A stretch of 64,000 nucleotides of DNA, from assembly GCF_050574275.1 (NCBI RefSeq), contig NZ_CP192260.1, positions 2,976,001 to 3,040,000 of the forward strand. The letters run 5' to 3'. Origin of the DNA: Virgibacillus_F flavescens. Lineage in GTDB: Bacteria > Bacillota > Bacilli > Bacillales > Amphibacillaceae. The notes under the pieces are model-generated. The model saw only the letters and a list, made by a program, of their open reading frames with translations. It searched no databases and was not told where the DNA came from. This document shows, piece by piece, positions 7,770 through 15,534 of the stretch. Numbering within the stretch: position 1 is the stretch's first letter; each line of letters begins with the position of its first letter. Both the position numbers and the translations under genes were made by a program.

Positions 7770-8306
7770 TTACCCTCTATTTAACTTTCTCCATTCAAGC
7801 GCTTTCTGCTCCAGGTTTTTAACAAAAAGATCTTTCCCATCACAATATCCTTCAATGTCGCAAGGAAACTCTTTAGCGAGTTGTTCTTTCAGCTTTCCAT
7901 ACTCCAGTAAATCCTTTTTATGCGCTCTTAAATAATCACGAACTGCTAAATGGCGTTCAATGTCATGATGATTAGTCGATTGAAATATATGTATCTGGTG
8001 CGTCCTGTTTTCTCCACCCTTTCGAAAATACCTGCGCCCTTGTATGCCATTCTCTCCGAGCGGTTCATATCCTAATTCGATCAATTTAGCATTATACCTA
8101 TCAACCTCTTCAATATCTTTAACGGTTGGCATAATATCTATGATGGGTTTTGCTTGTAAATCCGGTACAGCCGTACTGCCTATATGATGAATATCGACAA
8201 TTTCATCTGATAGAATTGCTCGAATTTTTGCAGCTTCCTCGTTGAATAACTGAACCCATTTTTTATCATAATCGGTGACAATGACGTTCATTTTACGGTT
8301 AATCAT
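7770..8306 (-). CDS. GrpB-family protein (nucleotidyltransferase fold)
   Basis: The 178-residue protein matches the GrpB/UPF0157 family. The N-terminal VTDYDKKWVQLFNEEAAKI is followed by IHHIGSTAVPDLQAKPIIDIM, whose GST..P..KPIID core is the nucleotidyltransferase-like motif. It continues with GYEPLGENGIQGRRYFRK and a conserved HQIHIF, then RDYLRAH near the C-terminus. The biochemical role of the family is not settled. I place the start at the ATG at 8306, six bases after AAGGGGGAAA; an in-frame extension to 8384 lacks a ribosome binding site. It stands alone, facing away from the DUF3889 gene. Confidence 0.88.
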   Translation of the reverse strand: MINRKMNVIVTDYDKKWVQLFNEEAAKIRAILSDEIVDIHHIGSTAVPDLQAKPIIDIMPTVKDIEEVDRYNAKLIELGYEPLGENGIQGRRYFRKGGENRTHQIHIFQSTNHHDIERHLAVRDYLRAHKKDLLEYGKLKEQLAKEFPCDIEGYCDGKDLFVKNLEQKALEWRKLNRG

Positions 8307-8430
8307 TACTTTTCCCCCTTGATTCATTCCTACTAATAGTAAAGTAAGTTTCAATTTAAAAACACGTATAACCTTGTTATGCATTATTTTATAAAAATTA
8401 CAAACCCTAGCGTAAAGGAGTTGTATACTA

Positions 8431-8781
8431 ATGAAAACGTTGACTACTTTATTCTACTGTACTGTAATTATTATAATGTCGTTTGCCACATTGGATCTGT
8501 CTGATAATCAGGTTATACAAGCCCGTGAAGAATCACCAGACGCCCCATCCTATGCTAAGTGGGGACGTGTCGTTATGCAAAAAACCAAGGAAAAGTATCC
8601 TGATGCCAAAATAGTTGATTATCTTCATGTTGGAAAAAAGGAAGGTAACAATACTACAACAGAAAAATTTAAATTATGGTTAAAAGAAGAGAATAATGAG
8701 TTTGGTGTTTATATAGATGTTAAATTCGCTACAGATACAGAGCAAATAATGAACATTTCATTTAAAGAAGTATCCAATTAA
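8431..8781 (+). CDS. secreted DUF3889-family protein
   Basis: A 116-residue protein carries a signal-peptide-like N-terminus (MKTLTTLFYCTVIIIMSFATL, cleavage likely near residue 33). Its mature part contains YAKWGRVVMQKTKEKYPDAK and VDYLHVG, the hallmark of DUF3889 proteins in Bacillus, which are small secreted proteins of unknown function. AAAGGAG lies 12 bases before the ATG. It is convergent with the GNAT gene, with only seven bases between the stop codons and no obvious terminator. Confidence 0.8.
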   Translation: MKTLTTLFYCTVIIIMSFATLDLSDNQVIQAREESPDAPSYAKWGRVVMQKTKEKYPDAKIVDYLHVGKKEGNNTTTEKFKLWLKEENNEFGVYIDVKFATDTEQIMNISFKEVSN

Positions 8782-8788
8782 AAATTTA

Positions 8789-9241
8789 CTAATCCACATT
8801 TACTCTCATTAATGGAAGGAGTCTATCTTTATAAACAGTTGAAGGTGTTTCCGCAATCTGGTATGCACCCATTTTTTCATAATAGCCTTTTGCATGTGGG
8901 TCACTATCAATGGTAAAGGTTTTCATCCCAAATTCTTTAGCTTTTTGAATTATTTTGGCCCACATCACTTTTCCATAGCCCTTACCTATAAATCTTGGAA
9001 GAATGTATAGGAAGTCCAGGCTATTGTGTTCACCTGCTTCAAAGGCAAAAAAACCTATTATCCCTTGTTCGTCTTCTAATATATAAGCGTAATTTTCCTG
9101 TATGTATAAGGTACTTATTGTTAAATCTTCCTTACATTCGTTAATAAACTTCTCATCGTAATCCCAGTATGCTTTTGATTTTATAGCAACACAGCTTAAT
9201 ACTCCTGCCTCCTCTTCTAAAGCTTTTCTTATATTCACCAA
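8789..9241 (-). CDS. GNAT-family N-acetyltransferase
   Basis: The 150-residue protein shows the GNAT fold in order: an N-terminal VNIRKALEEEAGVLSCVAIKSK, central strand FFAFEAGEHNSLDFLYILPRFIGKGYGKVMW, in which the R-x-x-G-x-G-K acetyl-CoA pyrophosphate loop is clear, and the C-terminal GYYEKMGAY motif. The substrate cannot be predicted. It is 43 bases upstream of nothing on its own strand and probably monocistronic. Confidence 0.88.
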   Translation of the reverse strand: MVNIRKALEEEAGVLSCVAIKSKAYWDYDEKFINECKEDLTISTLYIQENYAYILEDEQGIIGFFAFEAGEHNSLDFLYILPRFIGKGYGKVMWAKIIQKAKEFGMKTFTIDSDPHAKGYYEKMGAYQIAETPSTVYKDRLLPLMRVNVD

Positions 9242-9284
9242 TATCCATCCCTCCTACTATTTCAAAAACAATCCTTCTTTTCAC

Positions 9285-9671
9285 CTAATTTTCTAGAAAA
9301 GAACCACTCGAACTGTTCAATTCACCTAGTTCAATTCGGTTTCCATCTGGATCATTAAATACTGCAATGGAACCCCAGTCAAATTTGAGAGATCGTTGTG
9401 AAAAAATGACACCCCGTGATTCCAATTCATTAACTGCGGTGGTTAAAGAGTCCACGTCAAAACGGAGTACTGTAGGATTTCGATCTCTGGACTTTTCCTT
9501 TTTTGAGCCAACTCCACCGTTTTCAACCATTAAATATCCGTTCGAAATTTCAAATGATACTAATGTTTCTTTATCATTCCTAACTTTTAAGCGAAGAATA
9601 TTTCTATAAAAAGAAATGCATTCTTCATATCGTTCAACAAATAATATCAAACCAAACTCACGAAATTGCAT
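9285..9671 (-). CDS. VOC-superfamily (glyoxalase/dioxygenase-fold) protein
   Basis: This 128-residue protein has the two-module VOC pattern: MQFREFGLILFVERYEECISFYRNIL at the start, and the terminal FNDPDGNRIELGEL, which carries the conserved Asp-Pro-Asp-Gly and metal-ligand Glu. A metal-binding His is not obvious in the first strand (FGLILF), so it may be a binding protein rather than an enzyme. The family includes antibiotic-sequestering and thiol-transfer proteins; the substrate here is unknown. Confidence 0.85.
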   Translation of the reverse strand: MQFREFGLILFVERYEECISFYRNILRLKVRNDKETLVSFEISNGYLMVENGGVGSKKEKSRDRNPTVLRFDVDSLTTAVNELESRGVIFSQRSLKFDWGSIAVFNDPDGNRIELGELNSSSGSFLEN

Positions 9672-9700
9672 CGTTTCACTCCTGCAAATAAAAATTTCCT

Positions 9701-9823
9701 TTAATACGGATTCTCATCGTCATCATTGGTTTCTTCGGTTCCGAATTCATTACCAGACTTCCCTAAATAAAATAGAAATCCTGCAGCTGAAATAACAGAT
9801 AATATGGTTAATAATAAGCCCAC
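9701..9823 (-). CDS. small one-helix membrane protein, 40 aa
   Basis: A short frame starts at the GTG at 9823, seven bases after AAGGGAGG. It encodes one transmembrane helix (GLLLTILSVISAAGFLFYL) followed by an acidic tail (GTEETNDDDENPY). The strong ribosome binding site and the membrane-plus-acidic-tail design support a real gene. It stops 29 bases upstream of the VOC gene on the same strand. Confidence 0.5.
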   Translation of the reverse strand: MGLLLTILSVISAAGFLFYLGKSGNEFGTEETNDDDENPY

Positions 9824-9979
9824 AGTTTAACCTCCCTTATGGACAACTAATAATAAGAAGTAATTTAATATTACCATAAAATTCCGTTTATTTTCTTCAA
9901 CAACATCTAGAAATTTAAAATTTTATGTTACTATTTATCTATAACTAATTTGAAATTCTAAAAAGGAGTAAAAATTATA

Positions 9980-10444
9980 ATGCCAAAATCTGCTGGCTAC
10001 TTTACTGTTATTTTCAATAAAGAAGGTCATATATTATTAGCTAAGCGAAAGGATTACCCTCTTTGGGACTTACCTGGCGGAACATTGGAAAAGGATGAAC
10101 GATTAGAATCTTGTGCAGTAAGAGAAACGGAGGAGGAGACTGGATATATTATTTCAGTTACACGGAAAATCGGAGAATATTATCAACCCCAACATGATGA
10201 CTTGCAGCATATATTTTTAGGAGAAATAGAGGGTGGCTCGCCAATAGAAAATGGTCCTGAAACCGAAACGCTGGAGTGGTTTAATCCCAAAAGGTTACCT
10301 ATGCTTATGATTCTAAATAGGAGAAAACAAATTAATAATTTTATGAGACATAAAAATACAGTAATAAAAGACTTCATAACTGTTTCACCTTTTAAAATTT
10401 CTATATTCAAAGTGTTCTTGAGAGTCTTTGGTAAAATGGTTTAG
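9980..10444 (+). CDS. Nudix hydrolase
   Basis: The 154-residue protein contains a complete Nudix box, GGTLEKDERLESCAVRETEEETGY (ends given: GGTLEKDE and REtEEETGY), matching GX5EX7REUXEEXGU with both catalytic glutamates. The fold starts with YFTVIFNKEGHILLAKRK. The C-terminal 40 residues are basic and hydrophobic, and lie beyond the usual domain end. Nudix enzymes hydrolyse nucleoside diphosphate derivatives; the substrate is not predictable. AAAGGAG precedes the ATG. A DinB-family gene follows after 43 bases on the same strand. Confidence 0.9.
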   Translation: MPKSAGYFTVIFNKEGHILLAKRKDYPLWDLPGGTLEKDERLESCAVRETEEETGYIISVTRKIGEYYQPQHDDLQHIFLGEIEGGSPIENGPETETLEWFNPKRLPMLMILNRRKQINNFMRHKNTVIKDFITVSPFKISIFKVFLRVFGKMV

Positions 10445-10487
10445 AAATAGAAGGTAATTTGATAAATTCAAATCTGAGGGGGATATT

Positions 10488-10955
10488 ATGCTTAACAATG
10501 CCATATCGAATTTTAAGGATACAACTAAAAAGATAGAAGAACTAAAACGCCTACCTGATTCAACATTGACCACACCTATCCAAAAAGATAAATGGTCGAT
10601 TCGTGAAATAATTGGCCACGTGTATTATTGGGACAAGTTTAATTTAGAGAAAATGGTTCCCTTCATGTTAAATGACGCAATCTTACAGGCTTTTCCTGAC
10701 CACGACTTACATAATAAAGAAGCTCTAGAGCATATTGACAAATTCGAGTCCGTGGAACAAATTATTGATACTTTTGTTTCTACTAGAAGAAAATTGGCAG
10801 CTGAATTATCAAGTATCGATGAAGATGTTGAGTTTCAGATAGAAAACGAACCTATTGAATTCACAGTAGAAAGTTTTGTAAGTATATTCATCGAACACGA
10901 TAGTCACCATTTACAACAAATCGACAATCACTTGAAAAATAGAGAATTTAATTAA
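10488..10955 (+). CDS. DinB-family (DinB_2) four-helix-bundle protein
   Basis: This 155-residue protein has the DinB/YfiT layout: an early helix pair with WSIREIIGHVYYWDKF, whose His is the first metal ligand, and a late FIEHDSHHLQQI, which supplies the other two His ligands. The family includes metal-dependent thiol-transferases such as bacillithiol transferases. The substrate is unknown. GAGGGGGATATT precedes the ATG. It probably forms an operon with the Nudix gene and ends at the terminator at 10981. Four other DinB-type genes occur in this window. Confidence 0.85.
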   Translation: MLNNAISNFKDTTKKIEELKRLPDSTLTTPIQKDKWSIREIIGHVYYWDKFNLEKMVPFMLNDAILQAFPDHDLHNKEALEHIDKFESVEQIIDTFVSTRRKLAAELSSIDEDVEFQIENEPIEFTVESFVSIFIEHDSHHLQQIDNHLKNREFN

Positions 10956-10980
10956 ATCCGGAATTGAACATTAATGGAAG

Positions 10981-11009
10981 AAAATCTCAGTTCAGTGAAC
11001 TGAGATTTT
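10981..11009. terminator. bidirectional terminator
   Basis: AAAATCTCAGTTCA and TGAACTGAGATTTT are perfect inverted repeats 1 base apart and are followed by CTTGATTTT. The hairpin lies between the convergent DinB and XRE genes and can serve both strands. Confidence 0.85.
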
Positions 11010-11053
11010 CTTGATTTTAAAAGATCCTGTCTAACTTTTTCAGCTAACAAAAA

Positions 11054-12061
11054 TTAGTTCCCCTTAACAACGAGATCCTGGTCAATATATGGTGTAATCG
11101 ACATAACTTCATTAATCCCTTTTTTTGAAATAGCGTCCATTGCAAGTTCATTCAGAAGTTCCTTGTTAATAAATGGTGCTATGGATACAAGGGATTTAAT
11201 CCCATTTAATTCATAGCTTTTTTTAGCACAAACACTTAGTACATCCTCGCCAATAAAAGGTGCCATTGACGCTAGCGAAGCCACTCCATTTAATTCAGCT
11301 TCCTTCTTAGCGCTATCATCAATGATCGCTTGACTAATAAATGGAGCCATTGATGGAAAGCTATTCAGTCCATTTAATTCAAATTCTTTTTCAGCAGATT
11401 CATCAATTAAATACTGACTGATAAAAGGTGCCATTGTGGTCAAACCGTCCAGTCCAGTCGCTTCAACTTGCTTCTTTGCACAATCGTCAATTAATTCCTG
11501 GCTGATGTATGGTGCCACAATTGTTATGGCCTTTAAACCATGTGATTCAAACGCTTTTTTGGCATACGTGTCCATGATTTCCTCGCTGACGTATGGAGCT
11601 ATTGTGGATAATCCTTTTAACCCGCCTTCATCAAATTCTTTCTCCGCCAGATCATCAATCAAGTTCTGGCTAATATATGGTGCTATTAAGGAAGTGTCTT
11701 TGGTAGAAAGTTCATTTTCTATATTCGTATAAACCATGTCTGCCTGGTTTAATGTAAGTATGGGCGCAACATTAATGAAATCTTCTTTATCGATAGGCTC
11801 CGATTCCATTAATGTTTCGTTTTCAACCAAATTTTTTACAAGCTGTGTCCCTTTACTGTCAACTAAGATATCATCGATACGCACATTAAATATTCTTGCA
11901 AGTTCCGGGAGTTTCGAAATATCCGGCATCGTTTCACCGCGCTCCCAATTACTGATTGCCTGAAAACTGACTCCTAAAGAATCTGCTAGCGCCATTTGAG
12001 TAATGTTATTTGCCTTTCTCAACTGTGCAATTTGTTTACCAACTTTTTTCATATCGAACAA
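11054..12061 (-). CDS. XRE-family regulator with eight 28-residue tandem repeats
   Basis: The 335-residue protein begins with an HTH_3 domain (about residues 4-62: QIAQLRKANNITQMALADSL, then VSFQAISNWERG, then PDISKLPELARIF). From about residue 99 it consists of eight consecutive 28-residue units and a partial ninth. Each unit starts AP(Y/F)IS-x-x-L-I-D-D-x-A-x-K and ends near G-L-x-x-L-x-x-(I/M); the first unit is degenerate. The repeats are helical and may form a solenoid that binds protein or ligand. I favour the TTG at 12061 (GAGGTG six to eight bases upstream); a GTG at 12070 is the alternative. Two TCAAG-N5-CTTGA palindromes upstream suggest autoregulation. Confidence 0.88.
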   Translation of the reverse strand: MFDMKKVGKQIAQLRKANNITQMALADSLGVSFQAISNWERGETMPDISKLPELARIFNVRIDDILVDSKGTQLVKNLVENETLMESEPIDKEDFINVAPILTLNQADMVYTNIENELSTKDTSLIAPYISQNLIDDLAEKEFDEGGLKGLSTIAPYVSEEIMDTYAKKAFESHGLKAITIVAPYISQELIDDCAKKQVEATGLDGLTTMAPFISQYLIDESAEKEFELNGLNSFPSMAPFISQAIIDDSAKKEAELNGVASLASMAPFIGEDVLSVCAKKSYELNGIKSLVSIAPFINKELLNELAMDAISKKGINEVMSITPYIDQDLVVKGN

Positions 12062-12119
12062 AACACTCACCTCTTTCGTAGAATAGTTTAAGTGTAGCGC
12101 TAGAGCGGTGGTATTCCTA

Positions 12120-12158
12120 TCAAGTTATACTTGAGTTTACAATTCAAGCATAGCTTGA
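12120..12158. promoter_or_regulatory. tandem palindromic operator of the XRE regulator
   Basis: Two copies of TCAAG-N5-CTTGA (12120-12134 and 12144-12158) lie 24 bases apart centre to centre, just upstream of the regulator gene and close to the stop of the GNAT gene. Spacing of just over two helical turns suits cooperative binding of two dimers. The assignment to this regulator is inferred from position. Confidence 0.6.
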
Positions 12159-12177
12159 GTTGGTGCTGCAGCAAGGG

Positions 12178-12633
12178 TTATCTGCTTTCTGACACCCATT
12201 CATACTCAATATCCGGCAAATTTTCTTCATTCTCAGTTCCTCTGCCGATAATTTCAAATCCGTGTTTTTCGTAAAATCGCTGTGCCTTTTCGTTAACTTC
12301 GAACGTATATAATGTTAGTCTTCCCTTCGAATGTTCTTTGACTTTATTGAGCAATGCTTGGCCAATACCGATTGCTTGATAATCTGTATGTACATATAAT
12401 TGGCTAATTTCGCTTTCATTATAAGCAACTATTGCCACGACTTTATCTTCTATTACAGCTAAATCTATTTGAAATTGTTCCGGTAAAATAGTATTCAAAA
12501 AATGAACGTGGTTCTCAAAGCTGTGAATTTCTTTCTGACCAATTGCCTGTTCTTTACTGTCCCGCCACATTTTCACTGTTTGATCAGCGTACTTTGGGTG
12601 GTAGGCAACAATTTTGAATTTGTGCTCGGTCAT
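12178..12633 (-). CDS. GNAT-family N-acetyltransferase
   Basis: A 151-residue GNAT protein contains ISQLYVHTDYQAIGIGQALLNKV, in which Q-x-x-G-I-G-x-A is the acetyl-CoA-binding loop, and ends with the typical QRFYEKHGFEIIGRG. Its ATG is four bases after the stop codon of the Nudix gene, and its ribosome binding site (AAGGAG) overlaps that gene's end, so the two are translationally coupled. Substrate unknown. Confidence 0.9.
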   Translation of the reverse strand: MTEHKFKIVAYHPKYADQTVKMWRDSKEQAIGQKEIHSFENHVHFLNTILPEQFQIDLAVIEDKVVAIVAYNESEISQLYVHTDYQAIGIGQALLNKVKEHSKGRLTLYTFEVNEKAQRFYEKHGFEIIGRGTENEENLPDIEYEWVSESR

Positions 12634-12637
12634 TCGC

Positions 12638-13090
12638 TTAGCTCCTTACGTAATCAAGTAACTTCAAATCTACTTCATCGACATATCCGATTTCTTCATA
12701 TAAATCCCACAGTACTATTTTAGATGTTTCGTCATTTTGTTGAAATGGCTGCAGTTTTTCAATTGCAGCAAAATAAACAGGATTAAATTTAATGGTGCCG
12801 TTTGATAAATTCCTTAGTTTGATTAATCCTTTAAATTCGAGTTCCAAGACTTCTTGACCAGTTTCCTCGTAAAGCTCTCTGATTGCACACGCTTTATGCG
12901 TTTCATTTTCTTCCCTTTTTCCAGCTGGCAGCTCCCATTGCTTTCTCCACGTGTTATAACAAAAGAGATACTTACCTTCACTTTTTATTACTGCAAAGGA
13001 ACCCGCAACAGGTTTAGATTTATGGATATCCATTTCGCTCATAGTCATAAATTCAAGAAATTCGAAACCATTATTCTTTGTGCTGTTCAA
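12638..13090 (-). CDS. Nudix hydrolase
   Basis: A 150-residue protein with a full Nudix box starting at AGKREENETHKACAIRELYEETG (key residues G, E, RE, EE, G). It is preceded by SFAVIKSEGKYLFCYNTWRKQWELP, the usual strand and substrate-entry segment. Start is a TTG at 13090 after GAGGGG. It is the first gene of a two-gene operon with a GNAT enzyme. Substrate unknown. Confidence 0.9.
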   Translation of the reverse strand: MNSTKNNGFEFLEFMTMSEMDIHKSKPVAGSFAVIKSEGKYLFCYNTWRKQWELPAGKREENETHKACAIRELYEETGQEVLELEFKGLIKLRNLSNGTIKFNPVYFAAIEKLQPFQQNDETSKIVLWDLYEEIGYVDEVDLKLLDYVRS

Positions 13091-13120
13091 ATTATCCCCT
13101 CTTACTTTTTATGTATTATT

Positions 13121-13987
13121 CTATTTATACAACATTTCTTCTATACTTTGGATTAGAATATCTGGGCGGTCTCTATGTATTTCGTGGTCACTATCTTCAG
13201 CTATAACTAATTTGCCCTTACTGGATAAACCAGCTAGCTCTATTTGTAATTCCCTCCACACCTCTTCATGAAGTGTTGCTTCTGATGATGGGATACCATG
13301 CTCGATATATGGCGTTGCAGCAAACTCTTTGTCTCTCGCGATAACAGTCAGTGGAATATTAGGAAATTCACCAGATTCTTTTATCAATTGGCTGCTTTTA
13401 GCCCAATTCGAAAATTCATTTGCAACTGTTCTGAATAATAGTGGGTTAGAAATAAATTCCCTGAAGTTTTCTCCATCTTTTTCAGAAAGAAAATTTTTGT
13501 ATTCCTTAACCATTTCTGAAAACGTATCGGATAACTCCTTTGTTGCTTTTTGCGATGATTCGATGTTGCTTTCTATTATTTTATCTAACGAAATCATGGT
13601 GTACATCACAGGTAAATGAAGATCGTACAGACGCTGGAAGTTAGGAGAAGTAGCATCAACTAAAATAACACCGATAAGTTTTTTAGGATACATTTTTGCA
13701 TATTGTTGAGCGCACAGCCCACCAAACGAATGCCCTAATAATAAGAACTTTTCCTCGATATCTAACTCCTCAATAAGTTCATTTAGTTCCTCAGCTATAT
13801 TTACAGCAGTGCGAGATTTAGCGGACTCCCTACTATTACCATACCCTGCTCGATGATAGATTACTATTTTATAATCACCTTTAATTTGATCAATAAATGG
13901 AAACCAATTATAAAAAGAATTCCCTATTCCTATTTCAATTACAATTGTTTGGTGCCCTTTGCCAATGACGAAGTACTCCACTTTCAT
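13121..13987 (-). CDS. alpha/beta-fold hydrolase
   Basis: The 288-residue protein has the nucleophile elbow LLGHSFGG with Ser87, an oxyanion-hole region near EIGIGNSFYNWFPF, and the C-terminal DSDHEIHRDRP that supplies the catalytic His. A helical lid of about 90 residues (130-220, rich in Lys, Glu and Ser) lies between core halves. Esterase, haloperoxidase-like or peptidase activity is possible; the substrate is unknown. GGAGGAG precedes the ATG. It ends 30 bases upstream of the Nudix gene. Confidence 0.88.
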   Translation of the reverse strand: MKVEYFVIGKGHQTIVIEIGIGNSFYNWFPFIDQIKGDYKIVIYHRAGYGNSRESAKSRTAVNIAEELNELIEELDIEEKFLLLGHSFGGLCAQQYAKMYPKKLIGVILVDATSPNFQRLYDLHLPVMYTMISLDKIIESNIESSQKATKELSDTFSEMVKEYKNFLSEKDGENFREFISNPLLFRTVANEFSNWAKSSQLIKESGEFPNIPLTVIARDKEFAATPYIEHGIPSSEATLHEEVWRELQIELAGLSSKGKLVIAEDSDHEIHRDRPDILIQSIEEMLYK

Positions 13988-14032
13988 TCTCCTCCAAGCC
14001 TGTATGTACTATTTGTAGGTAGCTCTCACAAT

Positions 14033-14164
14033 CTATTTATTCTTAATTTCTTCTAGTAGCGAAATGACTTTCTCATTCTGTTCGATTATGCTTTTATTTT
14101 GACTTCTTAACTTTGTAAAATCGTAAAGGTACACGATTAAAATTACCATTACAAAAACCCACAT
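14033..14164 (-). CDS. small membrane-anchored coiled-coil peptide, 43 aa
   Basis: An open frame starts at the ATG at 14164, after GAGGGAAAAAT. One transmembrane helix (WVFVMVILIVYLYDF) is followed by a charged helix ending ISLLEEIKNK. The layout resembles very short Bacillus proteins such as YrzO, but I cannot confirm homology. It lies 45 bases upstream of the alpha/beta hydrolase on the same strand. Confidence 0.5.
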   Translation of the reverse strand: MWVFVMVILIVYLYDFTKLRSQNKSIIEQNEKVISLLEEIKNK

Positions 14165-14221
14165 ATTTTTCCCTCAAATCTTTTTATGAATTATAATTTA
14201 ACAACATATTATTCCATGGAC

Positions 14222-14800
14222 TCAGGATTCAGCCTCGCTTTTTCCAACTTTCCAATTCTCTTTCTCAAGAGTGTAATGATAATGTTTTTGATTTTCAATT
14301 TCCACATTTGCCTTAAAAGAAAATCCGCTTTTTTCAATAACTTTAATGGATCCTTCATTGTTTGGTAACACAACAATATTGAGAGCATTAACATTTGTTT
14401 TCTCAAACAAAAAATTCACCAATCCTTTTACCGCTTCTGTCGTATAACCTTTATTTCTGTAATCCTTTGTAATTGCATATGAAATTTCTCGATTGGGTTC
14501 AGGTAACTCTTCTTTTATACCAGTATTGCAGAAACCAATAAATTTACCAGATTCCTTCTCTATAATTCCTAACTTCAAAAAGTTTTGTCCATCTATTTCA
14601 GGTATGGATGATAAAAAATCTTTATTTGATGGGATTTCATAATTTGTTACCCAGTGATGTCGTTGTTCTCTCGTTGATTTCCAGTCAGGCAGAAATTCAC
14701 AAACTTCCGGTTCGGACGTAATAGAATATATATCTTCTATATTTTCAATCGTGAATTCTTGCAGAAAAACATCTCCACAGTCTATTTTAAATAAGCTCAA
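14222..14800 (-). CDS. RimJ/RimL-type GNAT acetyltransferase
   Basis: The 192-residue protein has the Acetyltransf_3 layout: N-terminal DVFLQEFTIENIEDIYSI, central EISYAITKDYRNKGYTTEAVKGLVNF, in which R-N-K-G-Y-T-T-E-A is the acetyl-CoA loop of the RimJ/L type, and late LPNNEGSIKVIEKSGFS. Such enzymes acetylate protein N-termini or small amines; the target is unknown. Start at the ATG at 14800; AAAGGAGATG precedes it. It is monocistronic. Confidence 0.9.
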   Translation of the reverse strand: MSLFKIDCGDVFLQEFTIENIEDIYSITSEPEVCEFLPDWKSTREQRHHWVTNYEIPSNKDFLSSIPEIDGQNFLKLGIIEKESGKFIGFCNTGIKEELPEPNREISYAITKDYRNKGYTTEAVKGLVNFLFEKTNVNALNIVVLPNNEGSIKVIEKSGFSFKANVEIENQKHYHYTLEKENWKVGKSEAES

Positions 14801-14925
14801 GTTTTTTCATCTCCTTTGATATATATTAATTCAATAGAGGAAAGCCAAATTCATTATCCGTACATCGTTAATTCAATATTAACATAATATTCCATAGTTT
14901 AATTCCGGAGTTTCTACCCGGTTTA

Positions 14926-14968
14926 CAAAGAAAAGTGATCGACAACAGATGTCGATCACCTTTCTTTT
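14926..14968. terminator. bidirectional terminator
   Basis: GTGATCGACA and TGTCGATCAC form a 10-bp stem, extended by AAAG and CTTT arms and followed by TTTT on the plus strand and TTTTC on the minus. It lies in the 217-base gap between cwlJ and the GNAT gene, 49 bases after the cwlJ end, and can terminate cwlJ transcription. Confidence 0.75.
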
Positions 14969-15017
14969 AACCATGTATTCTGTATAAAAAGAATTTTCGA
15001 GTAGAATAAACTTATCC

Positions 15018-15452
15018 TTAATAAACACTGTCACATGTTCCTGCTGCTGGTTCATAATAACAATGATTTTTGAATTGACCAGAAAAGGGCTGATCGTACC
15101 AGGTTGGAGGACATGGACCGTATGGATTAAAATACCAAAGCGCGTATTTCGCAGGATGGTCCCTCCAAAAATTCAAATTCTTTCTTGCTAGCCGCTTCTC
15201 AACAGACCTTGCTCTGTTATAGAAAACATTTCCCTTTTGAACTGCTTCAAAAGAATAGTTTCCTCCCTGCACTTGAAAAATGACATCGCGAATGTTTCTT
15301 ACGTCCTTAAAGTCTAAACAATCGGCTTGCGCACGATTAACAATTACATTTCCAACATACAGCATGCCTTGTTTACCTTCACCTACTGCTTCCGCCCTCA
15401 TCATTCTTGCCATTAAATCGACGTCTGAACTTGTGTATTTTACTCTTGGCAT
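15018..15452 (-). CDS. cwlJ: spore cortex-lytic cell wall hydrolase CwlJ
   Basis: The 144-residue protein is a stand-alone Hydrolase_2 (SleB/CwlJ catalytic) domain with no signal peptide. It starts VKYTSSDVDLMARMMRAEAVGEGKQGM, where the Glu in RAEA..EG is the catalytic residue of this family. It continues with VGNVIVNR and FQVQGGNYSFEAV, and ends with the typical ALWYFNPYGPCPPTWY and GQFKNHCYY. CwlJ sits in the spore coat and degrades cortex peptidoglycan during germination triggered by Ca-dipicolinate. Length and lack of an exporter signal fit CwlJ rather than SleB. The ribosome binding site TTGGAGGGG is strong, and a sporulation-type -10 box lies upstream. Confidence 0.9.
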   Translation of the reverse strand: MPRVKYTSSDVDLMARMMRAEAVGEGKQGMLYVGNVIVNRAQADCLDFKDVRNIRDVIFQVQGGNYSFEAVQKGNVFYNRARSVEKRLARKNLNFWRDHPAKYALWYFNPYGPCPPTWYDQPFSGQFKNHCYYEPAAGTCDSVY

Positions 15453-15470
15453 ATTCTCCCCTCCAAGAAT

Positions 15471-15478
15471 AGTGTATG
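15471..15478 (-). promoter_or_regulatory. candidate mother-cell sporulation promoter (-10) of cwlJ
   Basis: The minus strand reads CATACACT 19 bases before the cwlJ start, matching the SigE -10 consensus CATAnAnT. The -35 region (ATGACATCA, about 14 bases upstream) is only partly like the consensus. In Bacillus subtilis cwlJ is expressed in the mother cell under SigE, so the match is plausible. Confidence 0.45.
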
Positions 15479-15534
15479 AAATAAGTCCGCGTTGATGTCA
15501 TAATTCATAAATTACAGCATAGATCATCAGCTTT

